Source: Akkermansiaceae bacterium
GTDB taxonomy: Bacteria > Verrucomicrobiota > Verrucomicrobiia > Verrucomicrobiales > Akkermansiaceae
Direction: 5' to 3'
Assembly (NCBI GenBank): GCA_024233135.1
Contig: JACKPZ010000022.1
Location: 1-64,000, forward strand
DNA: 64,000 nt
Part shown: piece after piece, positions 52,972 through 61,599 of the stretch
How positions within the stretch are numbered: the stretch's first letter is position 1
Layout of the letters: the number at the start of each line of letters is the position of its first letter
Position numbers and translations under genes: made by a program
The notes under the pieces: model-generated
What the model was told of the DNA's origin: nothing
The model's input: only the letters and a program-made list of their open reading frames with translations
Database searches by the model: none

Positions 52972-53721
52972 ATGAAATTCACATCCGCTGCGGCGCGCTG
53001 CGCCCGCATGCTGATCCTCGGCGCCACGGCCCTCGGCCTCGGCAACGCGTTCGGCACATCCCCCACCAATCTCGAGGTCCCGGTCGGCTCGATCAGCGCC
53101 ACTCCCGGTCTCGTTCGCCTCGGAGCGTTTCCCACCATCAACTGGGAAATCGAATATCCTTCCGCGGTGAAGGACTTCGTCGATATCGAACCACCCTCCA
53201 CGGTAGTCGCGAAACAAGAGCTCGACATGGAGATCCGCGTGCTCGGAGCGGGCGTGACGTCCAGCAACTCCAACGGCAGCAACCTCACCTTCGTTCCCAC
53301 CGAGGCGCGCTTCAGCTACAACGGCTCGTCCTACGAACGGATCTTCTTCGGCGACAACTGGGATGTGAACCCCAACAAGGTGGTGTATTCGCGCCGCGTG
53401 TATGCCGGCAAGCCGATCCGTTTCGGCGGCCGCTACTACTACAACCGCGACTGGAGCGACTTCCGCTACTCCAACGACGGCTCGCTTGCGGTCCGCACGC
53501 TCGTCAACGGCGAGGTCCCGCCCACCACTTTCCCGCTGCACACGGCACCCACGCTGGAGAGTTTCCTCAAGCCCTATCTCGACGCCTCCGGCCGGGTGAC
53601 CATCGGCCCGATGGACGTGATCGTCTTCATGGAGCTCACCCACAAGGACAACCAGATGAACAACTCGGGCTACGACCTGCAGGACATGGTGCTACTGGTC
53701 ACCTTCGAGGAGCGCGATTGA
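52972..53721 (+). CDS. Secreted protein, family A copy 1
   Basis: Family not recognised. The 249-residue protein has a signal peptide (LILGATALGLGNAFG) and is the shortest of three paralogues (others at 54996 and 57353). Shared blocks are INWEIEYPS, FVPTEARFSYNG, RFGGRYYYNRDW, IGPMDVIVFMELTH and GYDLQDMVLLVTF. It lacks the Ser or Asn-rich linker and the acidic tail of the other copies, so it is probably the ancestral core of about 220 residues. The ATG at 52972 opens the signal peptide. It is followed after 37 bases by a family B gene. Confidence 0.8.
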   Translation: MKFTSAAARCARMLILGATALGLGNAFGTSPTNLEVPVGSISATPGLVRLGAFPTINWEIEYPSAVKDFVDIEPPSTVVAKQELDMEIRVLGAGVTSSNSNGSNLTFVPTEARFSYNGSSYERIFFGDNWDVNPNKVVYSRRVYAGKPIRFGGRYYYNRDWSDFRYSNDGSLAVRTLVNGEVPPTTFPLHTAPTLESFLKPYLDASGRVTIGPMDVIVFMELTHKDNQMNNSGYDLQDMVLLVTFEERD

Positions 53722-53758
53722 TCCCATGCCAGCCCGCGTATCCCTTTCCATCCATCCG

Positions 53759-54775
53759 ATGAAAACCAGCCTGCTCCTCGCCATCACCGCCGTGCTCGCC
53801 TCGGCCGGTATCTCCCCGCTGCTTGCGGAGGCGGGATATACGAACTTCGTTCGGCAGGTGCAGCTCGGCACCAAGGTCCAATGGGACGTCGTCGTCCCCA
53901 GCAAGGGAACAAGCGTCTCCCCGCTGGCCGTGGACGCGCTCGGCACCCGCTTCGAGCTGTGGACGGTGAAATCCGGAGATCCGCCGGTTTCCTATCTGCT
54001 GGACAACAGCTTCGTGGGCACCTTCTCACCCGAAGGATCCGTGGCGATCGCCACCGAGGACAAAAAGGCCACGCCGCCACGCACCCGCGCCGACCGTCCC
54101 TTCGACATCTCCATCGAAGTGCGCGGCCTCCTCAACGGCGCCGATGTTCCGGATGGAGCCAAGGCGCTGAAGCTGCTCCGCCACGTCCAGTCCTACGGCA
54201 CCAAGGGCACCGGCTCCAACATCGACCGCGGCCAGGCGACCCTGCTCTCGCAGACGCTGCTCACGAAAAACGGCACGATCCCGCTTTCCTACGACCTCAC
54301 CTCCATTCCCGGCGGAGATCGGACGAAGATCCGCGGCGAGGAACGCTTCTCGCTCTACACCGTGGATACCAACGAGCAGCTCGCCAGCAAGACCGTGCAG
54401 ATCTGGCCGGTGGCGGATGGCGGCATCTCCGGACTCACCGACGGCACGACGATCCGCATGAAAATGCCGCCGCTCACCGTCAGTCTCAACGACCTCTATC
54501 CGGAGTCCAACACCTACGTCCAGGTCTACAAGGGAGCGCCCGCGCTCGGGACGTCCGGCAGGATCGTTCCCGGAAGCTCGCTCGTGGTGCGGCAGAACGT
54601 GCCGGAGGACCGGGTGCTTCTGCTGGAGGACTACGACGCCGTGTTCGATGACGACGGCAAGTGGACGATGGAACTTCTCACCACCACGCCGTTCGGAACG
54701 GATCGTTTGGCATATCTCAGTTTCACCATCGACCGCACGATCACCGTCAACGGCACGGTGACCACCTGCGAGTGA
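53759..54775 (+). CDS. Secreted protein, family B copy 1
   Basis: Family not recognised. The 338-residue protein has a signal peptide (MKTSLLLAITAVLASAGISP) and a soluble region rich in beta structure. It is clearly paralogous to 58912-59952, sharing FTNFVRQVQ-like FVRQVQ, ADRPF, LLRHVQSYG, KIRGEERFS, VQIWPVADG, SLNDLYP and WTMELLT. An early in-frame ATG at 53726 is rejected because the signal peptide starts at 53759. It lies 37 bases after family A copy 1, so A and B copies are paired. Confidence 0.8.
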   Translation: MKTSLLLAITAVLASAGISPLLAEAGYTNFVRQVQLGTKVQWDVVVPSKGTSVSPLAVDALGTRFELWTVKSGDPPVSYLLDNSFVGTFSPEGSVAIATEDKKATPPRTRADRPFDISIEVRGLLNGADVPDGAKALKLLRHVQSYGTKGTGSNIDRGQATLLSQTLLTKNGTIPLSYDLTSIPGGDRTKIRGEERFSLYTVDTNEQLASKTVQIWPVADGGISGLTDGTTIRMKMPPLTVSLNDLYPESNTYVQVYKGAPALGTSGRIVPGSSLVVRQNVPEDRVLLLEDYDAVFDDDGKWTMELLTTTPFGTDRLAYLSFTIDRTITVNGTVTTCE

Positions 54776-54790
54776 GGGACCGGCGCGGAC

Positions 54791-54815
54791 GCGCCTACGC
54801 GAAGGCGTGAAACTC
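54791..54815 (+). repeat. Small intergenic hairpin repeat, copy 2
   Basis: gcgcctacgcgaaggcgtga with stem ACGC-GAAG-GCGT, followed by aactc, as at 52817. It lies after family B copy 1 and before family A copy 2. The space 54776-54995 also has a gacgtcc-rich inverted section near 54866-54900 and no gene. Confidence 0.45.
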
Positions 54816-54995
54816 GGCCCTTTGCCGATCCTTCGGAAAAGTAAATGATCAGGACGTCCTGCTGATGGGCGTCCGAGATGGATGTCCGCAGGACGCCCGG
54901 GCCGCGCCCCCACAGCGACCGTGGCTTTGTCCCACCCCACATCCAACGTCGCGCCGGAGATGCTCCCGGGTTCGAACCGAACCCCAGATCCCGAC

Positions 54996-55931
54996 ATGAA
55001 AACCAGCCAGCTTGCCGCTTTCGCAGCGGTTTTCGCGGTCGTGGCGCTGCCTTGCGAGGGCCGGCGTTCGAACCGCAACAACAACGGAAACAACGGAAAC
55101 GGAAACAGCAACGGCGGGGAGGAGACCACCACCTTTCCCGCGCAGCCATCCGGATGGATCAGCGCCTTTCCCACCATCGTCCAGACCGGAACGAAACCGA
55201 CCATCCGCTGGGGAATCAACTACCCCTCCGTGGTCGAGGACTACGTGACCATCACTCCTCCGGCGACTGTGACCACCGATGAGGAGATCGATTGCGAGAT
55301 CCGCATTCTCGGCGCCGGCGTGACCGTCAACTCCAGCTACAGCAACTCGTACTCGTTTGTTCCCACCGAGGCCCGGCTCAGCTACGACAATGGCAGCTAC
55401 CAGCGGATTTTCTTCGGCACCAACCATGAGGTGAATCCGGACGAGGTCGTATGGTCGTCCACCGTGCCGAAGAACACCGATCTCAAGTTCGGCGGCCGTT
55501 ACTACTACAACCGGAGCTGGGGACCGTGGTTCAACTCGGACAGCGGCACCCAGAACGTCCGCTCGCTCGTCAACGGCGACGAGCCGCCGGACAACGTGCC
55601 GGACTACAACGCGCCCTCGCTCGAAAGCTTCATCCGCCCGTATCTCACTCCTTCCGGCAAGGTGGCCATCGGGCCGATGGACGTCATCGTGTTCATGGAA
55701 CTCACCCACTACGACTCGCAGATGAACGACTCGGGCTACGACCTCCAGGACATGGTCCTGCTCGTCACGTTCAAATCGAGGGCCACCACCCACAGCAACA
55801 ACGGCCACGGCAACAACCTCGACGGCATCGACTCCAGCAACCCCGGCAACGCGCCGTTCATCAACCTCGACACCGATCCCAACGTCGATGACGAGGCCGG
55901 CGGGGGAGGCGCCTACCCCAGCAACCCCTGA
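54996..55931 (+). CDS. Secreted protein, family A copy 2
   Basis: Family not recognised. The 311-residue paralogue of 52972 and 57353 begins with signal MKTSQLAAFAAVFAVVALPC. A short Asn/Gly-rich linker (NNNGNNGNGNSNGG) precedes the family A core (WGINYPSVVEDYVTITPP, SFVPTEARLSY, KFGGRYYYN, IGPMDVIVFMELTHYDS). A C-terminal tail has NNGHGNNLDGIDSSNPGN and NLDTDPNVDDEAGGGG, where DTDPNVDDE looks like a calcium-binding loop. It is about 75 percent identical to copy 3 by eye. Confidence 0.8.
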   Translation: MKTSQLAAFAAVFAVVALPCEGRRSNRNNNGNNGNGNSNGGEETTTFPAQPSGWISAFPTIVQTGTKPTIRWGINYPSVVEDYVTITPPATVTTDEEIDCEIRILGAGVTVNSSYSNSYSFVPTEARLSYDNGSYQRIFFGTNHEVNPDEVVWSSTVPKNTDLKFGGRYYYNRSWGPWFNSDSGTQNVRSLVNGDEPPDNVPDYNAPSLESFIRPYLTPSGKVAIGPMDVIVFMELTHYDSQMNDSGYDLQDMVLLVTFKSRATTHSNNGHGNNLDGIDSSNPGNAPFINLDTDPNVDDEAGGGGAYPSNP

Positions 55932-56268
55932 GCTTCCGCGCCCTACGTGATCGCGTCCGAAATGATGCTTTTCCGAACCCCGTGAAATTTTAGAATCGCG
56001 TCCGAAATTTCACAAAAAACCGATTGTTCGGCACCGGGTTTCATTCTGCCGCCCTTCCGCGATGATCCACCCTCTCAATGAGGGCCTTGATTTCTGGAGC
56101 AGGCAGGGGTTCTCAAGTGATTGAACAGGAGTAGTCGGCTCAGGCTGACAAGAGACTCGTGGATTTGTTCAAAATTCACGAAGAAATTTCTTGTTAACGC
56201 CCATTAAATTTTTAAGATGGCGCTCATCTAGGACTTCCAGATGGTTTGGGTCCGGATGCCGATGTGCC
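55932..56268. promoter_or_regulatory. AT-rich intergenic region with palindromes
   Basis: 337 bases with no gene between family A copy 2 and the DPBB-like gene. A hairpin-repeat copy is at 55938-55957. cgtgaaatttt and gaaatttcac near 55981-56012 form an inverted repeat, and AAGAAATTTCTT (56181-56192) is a perfect 12-base palindrome. The stretch 56150-56220 is far more AT-rich than its surroundings, as expected for a strong promoter or an acquired segment. Confidence 0.35.
55938..55957 (+). repeat. Small intergenic hairpin repeat, copy 3
   Basis: cgcgccctacgtgatcgcgt, sharing cgccctacg and the ACG-GATC-CGT-like palindrome with the copies at 52817 and 54791. It follows family A copy 2 and precedes the DPBB-like gene. 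Confidence 0.4.
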
Positions 56269-57066
56269 ATGAAAACCGCGTTCTCCGTGCTGGGAATCTG
56301 GAGTTTCGCCCTTCTCGGGGCGGCTCCGGCGGCACGCTTGGCGGATCGCTTGGCGGCATCCCACGAGGCGTTTCTGGAAGACCGCCGTGCGGCGCTGCCG
56401 GAACTGAGCGATCCCTACGGGGTGCCGGAAGCGGCGCGCGTGGTTCTCGAACGTTCGGACGACGCGCTTCGTCCCGGCCTGCACTGGAAACGCGATGTCG
56501 TCGCCACCGTGTTCTGGGTGGGCGAGCTGCCGACGAAGAACAATCCCACGCCGAACGTGATGAGCGCATGGGACCAGAACTGGCAGGCGAATTTCGGCGG
56601 CTATGACGACCCGGACCGCCGCCTTGGCTGGTGTCCGGCGGATTTCAGCCCGCATCTCAATCCCTTCTACATCGCGCTTCCCTACAACGACGTCGCCAAG
56701 GGCGGTGTGCACCGTCCGGAAGCCTCGAAGGTGATCCCCTGGTTCTGGCGGGACTATCGTGGAGACGGCATCTCGGTCTGCAAAGGCCGTTGGGTGGCCA
56801 TCCATCGCCGCGGCAAGGTCTGCTACGCCCAGTGGGAGGACGTCGGTCCCTTTGAGGTCGACCACTGGCAATATGTTTTCGGCGACGAAGCCCCGCGCCC
56901 GAACCGCAATCAACACGCCGGCATCGATGTGAGCCCGGCGGTGCGCGACTACCTCGGCCTCACCAGCGGCGAGCGCGTGCAATGGCGCTTTCTCGACGAG
57001 TCGCAGGTGCCCCACGGCCCGTGGCGCGACTGGCGGGGAGGGGAACCCGAGCTTCCCCGCCGATAG
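56269..57066 (+). CDS. Secreted protein, possible double-psi beta-barrel (RlpA-like)
   Basis: A 265-residue protein with a signal peptide (MKTAFSVLGIWSFALLGAAP). Blocks such as VVATVFWVGE, NPFYIALPYND, CYAQWEDVGPF and GIDVSPAVRDYLGL resemble the double-psi beta-barrel fold seen in RlpA and expansins, where an Asp near the last block is often catalytic. I am not certain of the family. It is unrelated to families A and B in sequence but lies inside their array, so it may share their export and regulation. Confidence 0.65.
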   Translation: MKTAFSVLGIWSFALLGAAPAARLADRLAASHEAFLEDRRAALPELSDPYGVPEAARVVLERSDDALRPGLHWKRDVVATVFWVGELPTKNNPTPNVMSAWDQNWQANFGGYDDPDRRLGWCPADFSPHLNPFYIALPYNDVAKGGVHRPEASKVIPWFWRDYRGDGISVCKGRWVAIHRRGKVCYAQWEDVGPFEVDHWQYVFGDEAPRPNRNQHAGIDVSPAVRDYLGLTSGERVQWRFLDESQVPHGPWRDWRGGEPELPRR

Positions 57067-57352
57067 AATTCTCACCCGGACAACTGCTGTTTCACACCCA
57101 ATCCCTTACACCTCTCATCTGATCCCACGCTGAACCCACCACCCTTTGTCTGAGGCGCCGCTGTCCCAATGGCGTCCTCAGGCGGCCCGGATCGGGATTC
57201 TGTCCCGAATCGGCACGGTCCGCCCGCGGAAGTCCCTCCGCCCGTCCCGTGCCCTTGCCCGAACCGGGCCGCCCGTCTTCCTCCGCTTGTCCCACCCGGA
57301 GGAAACCCGACGGCCGAGGGGTTTTCCCGAACACCCACCCTTACAACCAGCC

Positions 57353-58303
57353 ATGAAAACCAGCCAACGGGCTGCCACGACGGCAGCCGTCCTCGCCATG
57401 TGCGCCCTTGCGTCCACGCCCTGCCTTGCGAAACGCAGCAGTTCGAGCAGTTCGAGCAGTTCGAGCAGTTCGAGCAGCAACAACGGAAACGGAAACGGGA
57501 ACCAGACCACGTTTCCCGCCTATCCGTCCGGCTGGCTCAGCGCCTATCCGTCCATCGTCCAGACGGGCACCAAGCCGACCCTCACCTGGGGTATCAACTA
57601 TCCGTCCATCGTCGAGGACTACGTCACGATCACTCCTCCGGCGACCATCACCACCGATGAGGAGGTCGATTGCGAGATCCGGATCCTCGGCGCCGGCGTG
57701 ACCGTCAGTTCGAGCAACAGCAACTCCTACTCGTTCGTGCCCACCGAAGCGCGGCTGAGCTACAATGACGGCAGCTACACCCAGATCTTCTACGGCACCA
57801 ACCACGATGTGAATCCGGACCAGGTCGTCTGGTCGATGACCATCCCGAAGAACAAGAAGCTCAAATTCGGCGGGCGGTACTATTACAACCGCAGTTGGGG
57901 CCCCTGGTTCCATTCCGACAGCGGCGGCGACAACGTGCGGGTGCTGGTCAACGGTTCCACCCCGCCATCCAACGTTCCCGAATACAACGCTCCGTCGTTG
58001 GAGAGCTTCATCAAACCCTATCTCACGCCGAACAACACCGTGGCCATCGGTCCGATGGACGTCATCGTGTTCATGGAACTCACCCACTACGACTCGCAGA
58101 AGTCAGACCCGGGTTACGACCTCCAGGACATGGTCATCCTCGTCACCTTCAAGTCGAGGGCCAAGACCAACAACGGCCACGGCAACAACCTCGACGGTAT
58201 CGACTCCAGCAACCCCGGCAACGCTCCGTTCATCAATCTCGATACCGACCCGAACGTCGATGACGAAGCCGGCGGCGGTGGAGCGGCCCCGAGCAACCCC
58301 TGA
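57353..58303 (+). CDS. Secreted protein, family A copy 3
   Basis: Family not recognised. The 316-residue paralogue of 52972 and 54996 has a signal peptide (MKTSQRAATTAAVLAMCAL). After it comes a run of 14 serines, encoded by four tandem copies of agcagttcg plus a remnant, and then the Asn/Gly linker. The core and the acidic tail (NLDTDPNVDDEAGGGG) match copy 2. The nine-base DNA repeat keeps frame, so its length could vary freely. It is followed after 22 bases by the next gene. Confidence 0.82.
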   Translation: MKTSQRAATTAAVLAMCALASTPCLAKRSSSSSSSSSSSSSSNNGNGNGNQTTFPAYPSGWLSAYPSIVQTGTKPTLTWGINYPSIVEDYVTITPPATITTDEEVDCEIRILGAGVTVSSSNSNSYSFVPTEARLSYNDGSYTQIFYGTNHDVNPDQVVWSMTIPKNKKLKFGGRYYYNRSWGPWFHSDSGGDNVRVLVNGSTPPSNVPEYNAPSLESFIKPYLTPNNTVAIGPMDVIVFMELTHYDSQKSDPGYDLQDMVILVTFKSRAKTNNGHGNNLDGIDSSNPGNAPFINLDTDPNVDDEAGGGGAAPSNP

Positions 58304-58325
58304 TCCCCGGACCATCCCAGCCACG

Positions 58326-58910
58326 ATGAAAACGACATCCGCCGTTCTTTCCGTCCTGCTCCTCCCGTGCGCGCTCGCGTGGGGCGCGGAGCCCGCCCAG
58401 CCCGCGAAAAAGCCGGTCTTCCGCGACGCGGCCACGCATGAACAACTCGCGCTCGCGCTGCGGAAGGCCGAGCAGCGCGACCCGATGAAAAAGCTCACGC
58501 CGGTCGAAGGCGAGGATCCGTCGAAGGTCAACCGGCCGATGGACCTGATGGAGCAATCCGACATCATCTGTTTCCGCGGTTTTGCGACCCTCGTGCCCAA
58601 GCGGGCGATCATCTCCGCTCCGGAGAACTACAAGAAATATCTGAAGCTGGAGCCCGGCGCGCGCATCGTCGGGTGGAAGGACTTCTACTCCCGCAACCGC
58701 GGCTGGATCACCACCGTCGAGGTTTCCCGCGTCCAGGCGGAGGGGGTCGAGGCGATTTCCGAAGATACGCGGGATCAGATCGGCAAGAGCGCCAACCTGG
58801 TTGTCGCCACCCTGCAGGGCGGGCCGATCTCGGTGCTTCCACCCGTGAAACCCGAGGAAGAGGGCGAGGATTCGAAAACCGACGAGGCAAACCCCACAAC
58901 GACCAACTGA
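58326..58910 (+). CDS. Small secreted protein between A3 and B2
   Basis: Function not recognised. The 194-residue protein begins with a signal peptide (TTSAVLSVLLLPCALAWG) and has a soluble core with SDIICFRGFATLVPKRAI and GARIVGWKDFYSRNRGWITT, possibly a small beta domain. The end is acidic (PVKPEEEGEDSKTDEANPTT). It is 22 bases after family A copy 3 and one base before family B copy 2, so the three form an operon. No paralogue is seen elsewhere in the window. Confidence 0.75.
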   Translation: MKTTSAVLSVLLLPCALAWGAEPAQPAKKPVFRDAATHEQLALALRKAEQRDPMKKLTPVEGEDPSKVNRPMDLMEQSDIICFRGFATLVPKRAIISAPENYKKYLKLEPGARIVGWKDFYSRNRGWITTVEVSRVQAEGVEAISEDTRDQIGKSANLVVATLQGGPISVLPPVKPEEEGEDSKTDEANPTTTN

Positions 58911-58911
58911 T

Positions 58912-59952
58912 ATGAAACGCGCAGCGATCCCATGCCTGCTTCTCGCGGCCGCCTTCGTCACCCGGGCCCACGGCCAGGCCGCGGATTTCTTCACCAACTT
59001 CGTCCGCCAGGTCCAGTTCCCGTCCAACGTCGTTTATGACCTGCCGGTCGCTCCGACCTCGGGTGTGGATGGCGAACTCTCGCCGCTTTCGATCGAGCCG
59101 GGCGGCGCGCGCTTCGAGCTCTGGACCATCCAGAACGATCCGCTCACCTACTACCTGCTGGATACCCGATACGTCGGAACCTATATCCCGGTGGCCGATG
59201 TGATCATCCGCACGGAGGACCCCTATATCTACACCGGCATCCCGCGGACGCGGGCGGACCGGCCCTTCGTGGTGGACGTCACCACCGACGGACTGCTGAG
59301 CGATCCGGACGCGCCCGAAGCCGCCAAGAGCGTCACCCTGCTGCGCCATGTCCAGTCCTACGGAGCGGATGGCAACGGAGTCGGGCTCGACCGCAGTCAG
59401 GCGATGCTCATCCACCAGGTGTCGCTTGTGAACAACGCGACCCACCGGCTTTCGTACACCGTGAGCTCCATTCCCGGCGCCGATCGTTCGAAGATCCGCG
59501 GCGAGGAACGTTTCTCGGCGTTTTCCGTGGCGGACTATCAGGCGCCGGCTTCGCAGCTCGCGTCGATGTACGTGCAGATCTGGCCGGTGGCCGACGGACT
59601 GATCTCCGGGATCACCCAGAACCAGTACATCCGCTACAAGATGCCGCAGATCACCATCAGCCTCAACGACCTCTATCCGGACTCCCGGACCTACGCGCAG
59701 GTTTACAAGGGCGATCCGGTGCTCGGCACGACCGGCACCGTCGTGCCCGGCTCCGCGCTGATCGTTTACGAGGCCGAGCCGCAGGACCGCGTGCTCACCG
59801 TCAAGGACTGGGACGAGGCGCTCAATGAGGACGGACGCTGGACCATGGAGCTGCTCACGGTCACTCCGTTCGGCACCGACCGGCTCTACCACGTCACCTT
59901 CGAGGTGGACCGCACCATCGACGTCAACGCCAGCTTCACGACCATCGAATGA
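58912..59952 (+). CDS. Secreted protein, family B copy 2
   Basis: Family not recognised. The 346-residue paralogue of 53759-54775 has a signal peptide ending AHGQAAD. Shared blocks are FTNFVRQVQF, PRTRADRPFVVDV, LLRHVQSYGADG, KIRGEERFSAFSV, VQIWPVADGLISG, SLNDLYPDSRTY and WTMELLTVTPFGTDRL. It looks beta-rich, without membrane helices. It ends an A3-Y-B2 operon and converges on the next gene. Confidence 0.8.
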   Translation: MKRAAIPCLLLAAAFVTRAHGQAADFFTNFVRQVQFPSNVVYDLPVAPTSGVDGELSPLSIEPGGARFELWTIQNDPLTYYLLDTRYVGTYIPVADVIIRTEDPYIYTGIPRTRADRPFVVDVTTDGLLSDPDAPEAAKSVTLLRHVQSYGADGNGVGLDRSQAMLIHQVSLVNNATHRLSYTVSSIPGADRSKIRGEERFSAFSVADYQAPASQLASMYVQIWPVADGLISGITQNQYIRYKMPQITISLNDLYPDSRTYAQVYKGDPVLGTTGTVVPGSALIVYEAEPQDRVLTVKDWDEALNEDGRWTMELLTVTPFGTDRLYHVTFEVDRTIDVNASFTTIE

Positions 59953-59959
59953 TGAGCGC

Positions 59960-60553
59960 TCAGGGTGTTTTCATCGCGGCTTCGAGTTCCTTGCGGAAAT
60001 TGTCGTTGCGATACACCAGCGAGAACCTCGCCTCCTTGGTTTTGCGAAGCAGATCCTCCACCTCCGTCCACGCCAGCAGGAGAAACAAGCCCTTCACCGG
60101 TTCCCGATGAAACGACTCGGTGCGCGTCACGAACTGATCCTCGACCGACCGCTGCTGCTGGTTCGGCCGCAGTTCCCCGTGGCGTGCCGCGATGTCCTTC
60201 CGGAGTTCCGCGAAACGCCCCTCCATCACCGCGGCGGAGGCCTCGGGGTCGAAATACTCGACGGTCAGCTCATACAACTTCCCGGCGAGAAAACGGCCCT
60301 CCACCGCCCCCGCCTTGGTGTCCGGCAGGAAGCCCTTGCGCGGGGCGATGCGGACCACACGGAGTCCGGGTTGATCTCCCGGAAGCGAAATGGTAACGTC
60401 CAGGGAATGTCGGGACGCCCATGCAATCAACTTTTCCGGAGAATCTCCCCAGTGCAGGCCATACGGCGGCTCCAGGATCGCCTGGCCGGAGGCGGCGCCG
60501 CAAATCGCCGCGGCGGTCCACAGGATTCGCAGGAGCCTCCAGATTCTCGGCAT
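59960..60553 (-). CDS. Secreted protein of unknown function
   Basis: Function not recognised. The 197-residue protein has a signal peptide (IWRLLRILWTAAAICGAASG) and a soluble, probably alpha/beta domain (PYGLHWGDSPEKLIAWASRH, VRIAPRKGFLPDTKAG, KLYELTVEYFDPEA). It is on the opposite strand between family B copy 2 and the pseudopilin genes, from which it is divergent. The CATG around 60551-60554 gives an ATG on both strands. The ATG at 60553 is favoured because the signal peptide starts there. Confidence 0.7.
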   Translation of the reverse strand: MPRIWRLLRILWTAAAICGAASGQAILEPPYGLHWGDSPEKLIAWASRHSLDVTISLPGDQPGLRVVRIAPRKGFLPDTKAGAVEGRFLAGKLYELTVEYFDPEASAAVMEGRFAELRKDIAARHGELRPNQQQRSVEDQFVTRTESFHREPVKGLFLLLAWTEVEDLLRKTKEARFSLVYRNDNFRKELEAAMKTP

Positions 60554-60628
60554 GCGCGCAGTCTCGCGGCATCTCCGCGGGCGCGCAAGGCGGGATCTCC
60601 GCCACCGCGCCGGAGGCATCCGCGCGGC

Positions 60629-61072
60629 ATGCTGCTCGTCGAGTCGATGCTCTCGCTGGCGATCCTCACCATCGTCGGCATCACGCTGCTCCAGCTCAGC
60701 CTCAGCATCCTTGGTCCACGGCAGTGGACGCTGCAGCAGGTGGTCTCGGACGCCTACCTCACCTACGAGCGCTCGTATGCGGAGCGGATTCCTTTCGAGA
60801 ACCTCGTCGCCTCGGACTCGCCGTGGCCGATCTATCCGCAGACCAGCACCATCACCGTGGAAATCGGCCGGCTGCCGGGAAACCGGCCGATCACCGGCAC
60901 GATCACCCGCACCCGCCGCCCGGACTCGGGTAACTACCCGGTCGATGGCGGCAGCGGGACCCTCGATTCGAACCCGGCTGCCATGAAAATCTGGGAGGTG
61001 CAGAGTGTGCTCACCTACAAGATGAGCCAGCGCACCTATGTGAAATCCCGAACCGTGATCCGCTCGCAATGA
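60629..61072 (+). CDS. Pseudopilin, GspI/PilV-like
   Basis: A 147-residue protein with a prepilin-type helix: GMLLVESMLSLAILTIVG, where Met is +1 after the cleaved Gly and Glu is +5, then LLQLSLSILG. The outside domain is short. The frame upstream encodes a basic stretch (RRRHPRG) as expected of a leader, but I find no ATG, GTG or TTG close to it; the first ATG in frame is 60629 itself. It may start at a rare codon, or further upstream at a GTG inside the divergent gene. It overlaps the next gene by four bases (ATGA). Confidence 0.75.
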   Translation: MLLVESMLSLAILTIVGITLLQLSLSILGPRQWTLQQVVSDAYLTYERSYAERIPFENLVASDSPWPIYPQTSTITVEIGRLPGNRPITGTITRTRRPDSGNYPVDGGSGTLDSNPAAMKIWEVQSVLTYKMSQRTYVKSRTVIRSQ

Positions 61073-61599
61073 AGACCACCGTCCGGCACATCCGCAGGGG
61101 ATTCACCCTCATCGAACTCTCGGTCGCCCTGGTCATGGGCATCATGATCAGCGCGATGGTGCTGGCGCTTTTCAACCAGCAGCTCGCCTTCCTCAACATC
61201 TACAAGACGCAGGATTTCCTCAGCGAGGAGGCGCCCATCATCAGCTCCTACGTCGGCCGCATGGTCGGGCGCGCGGAACGTTTCCGCCTGCACGACTCGG
61301 TGAGCGACGCCCTCTCGGGCGCCAACCCGCGTCTCACCCCCTCGCCGGTGGTGGTTCTCAATTACCGCCAGCCCGACGGCTCGATGCGGGCGTCCATCCT
61401 CGCCTTCCAAAACCTCGGCTCCGGCAATGCCTTGTATTACTACGTCGTGCCGGAAACGGGAACGCTCGGCGCTCCGCAGTGGTACGTCACCAAGAAGCCG
61501 TCCAACGTCCAGTTCGCCATGGAACAGGGAATCCTGCGGATGATCCTCACCGGACCGCAGGGCGAATCGATCACCTATTCGGGAAGCATGCAGCAATGA
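61069..61599 (+). CDS. Pseudopilin, GspJ/PilW-like
   Basis: A 176-residue prepilin-like protein. IRRGFTLIELSVALVMGI is a textbook type IV/II prepilin start, cleaved after Gly with Glu at +5, followed by a transmembrane helix and a C-terminal soluble domain. Its place as second of three coupled genes corresponds to the J subunit of a type II secretion pseudopilus. It overlaps both neighbours by four bases. A dedicated prepilin peptidase is not in the window. Confidence 0.85.
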   Translation: MKTTVRHIRRGFTLIELSVALVMGIMISAMVLALFNQQLAFLNIYKTQDFLSEEAPIISSYVGRMVGRAERFRLHDSVSDALSGANPRLTPSPVVVLNYRQPDGSMRASILAFQNLGSGNALYYYVVPETGTLGAPQWYVTKKPSNVQFAMEQGILRMILTGPQGESITYSGSMQQ

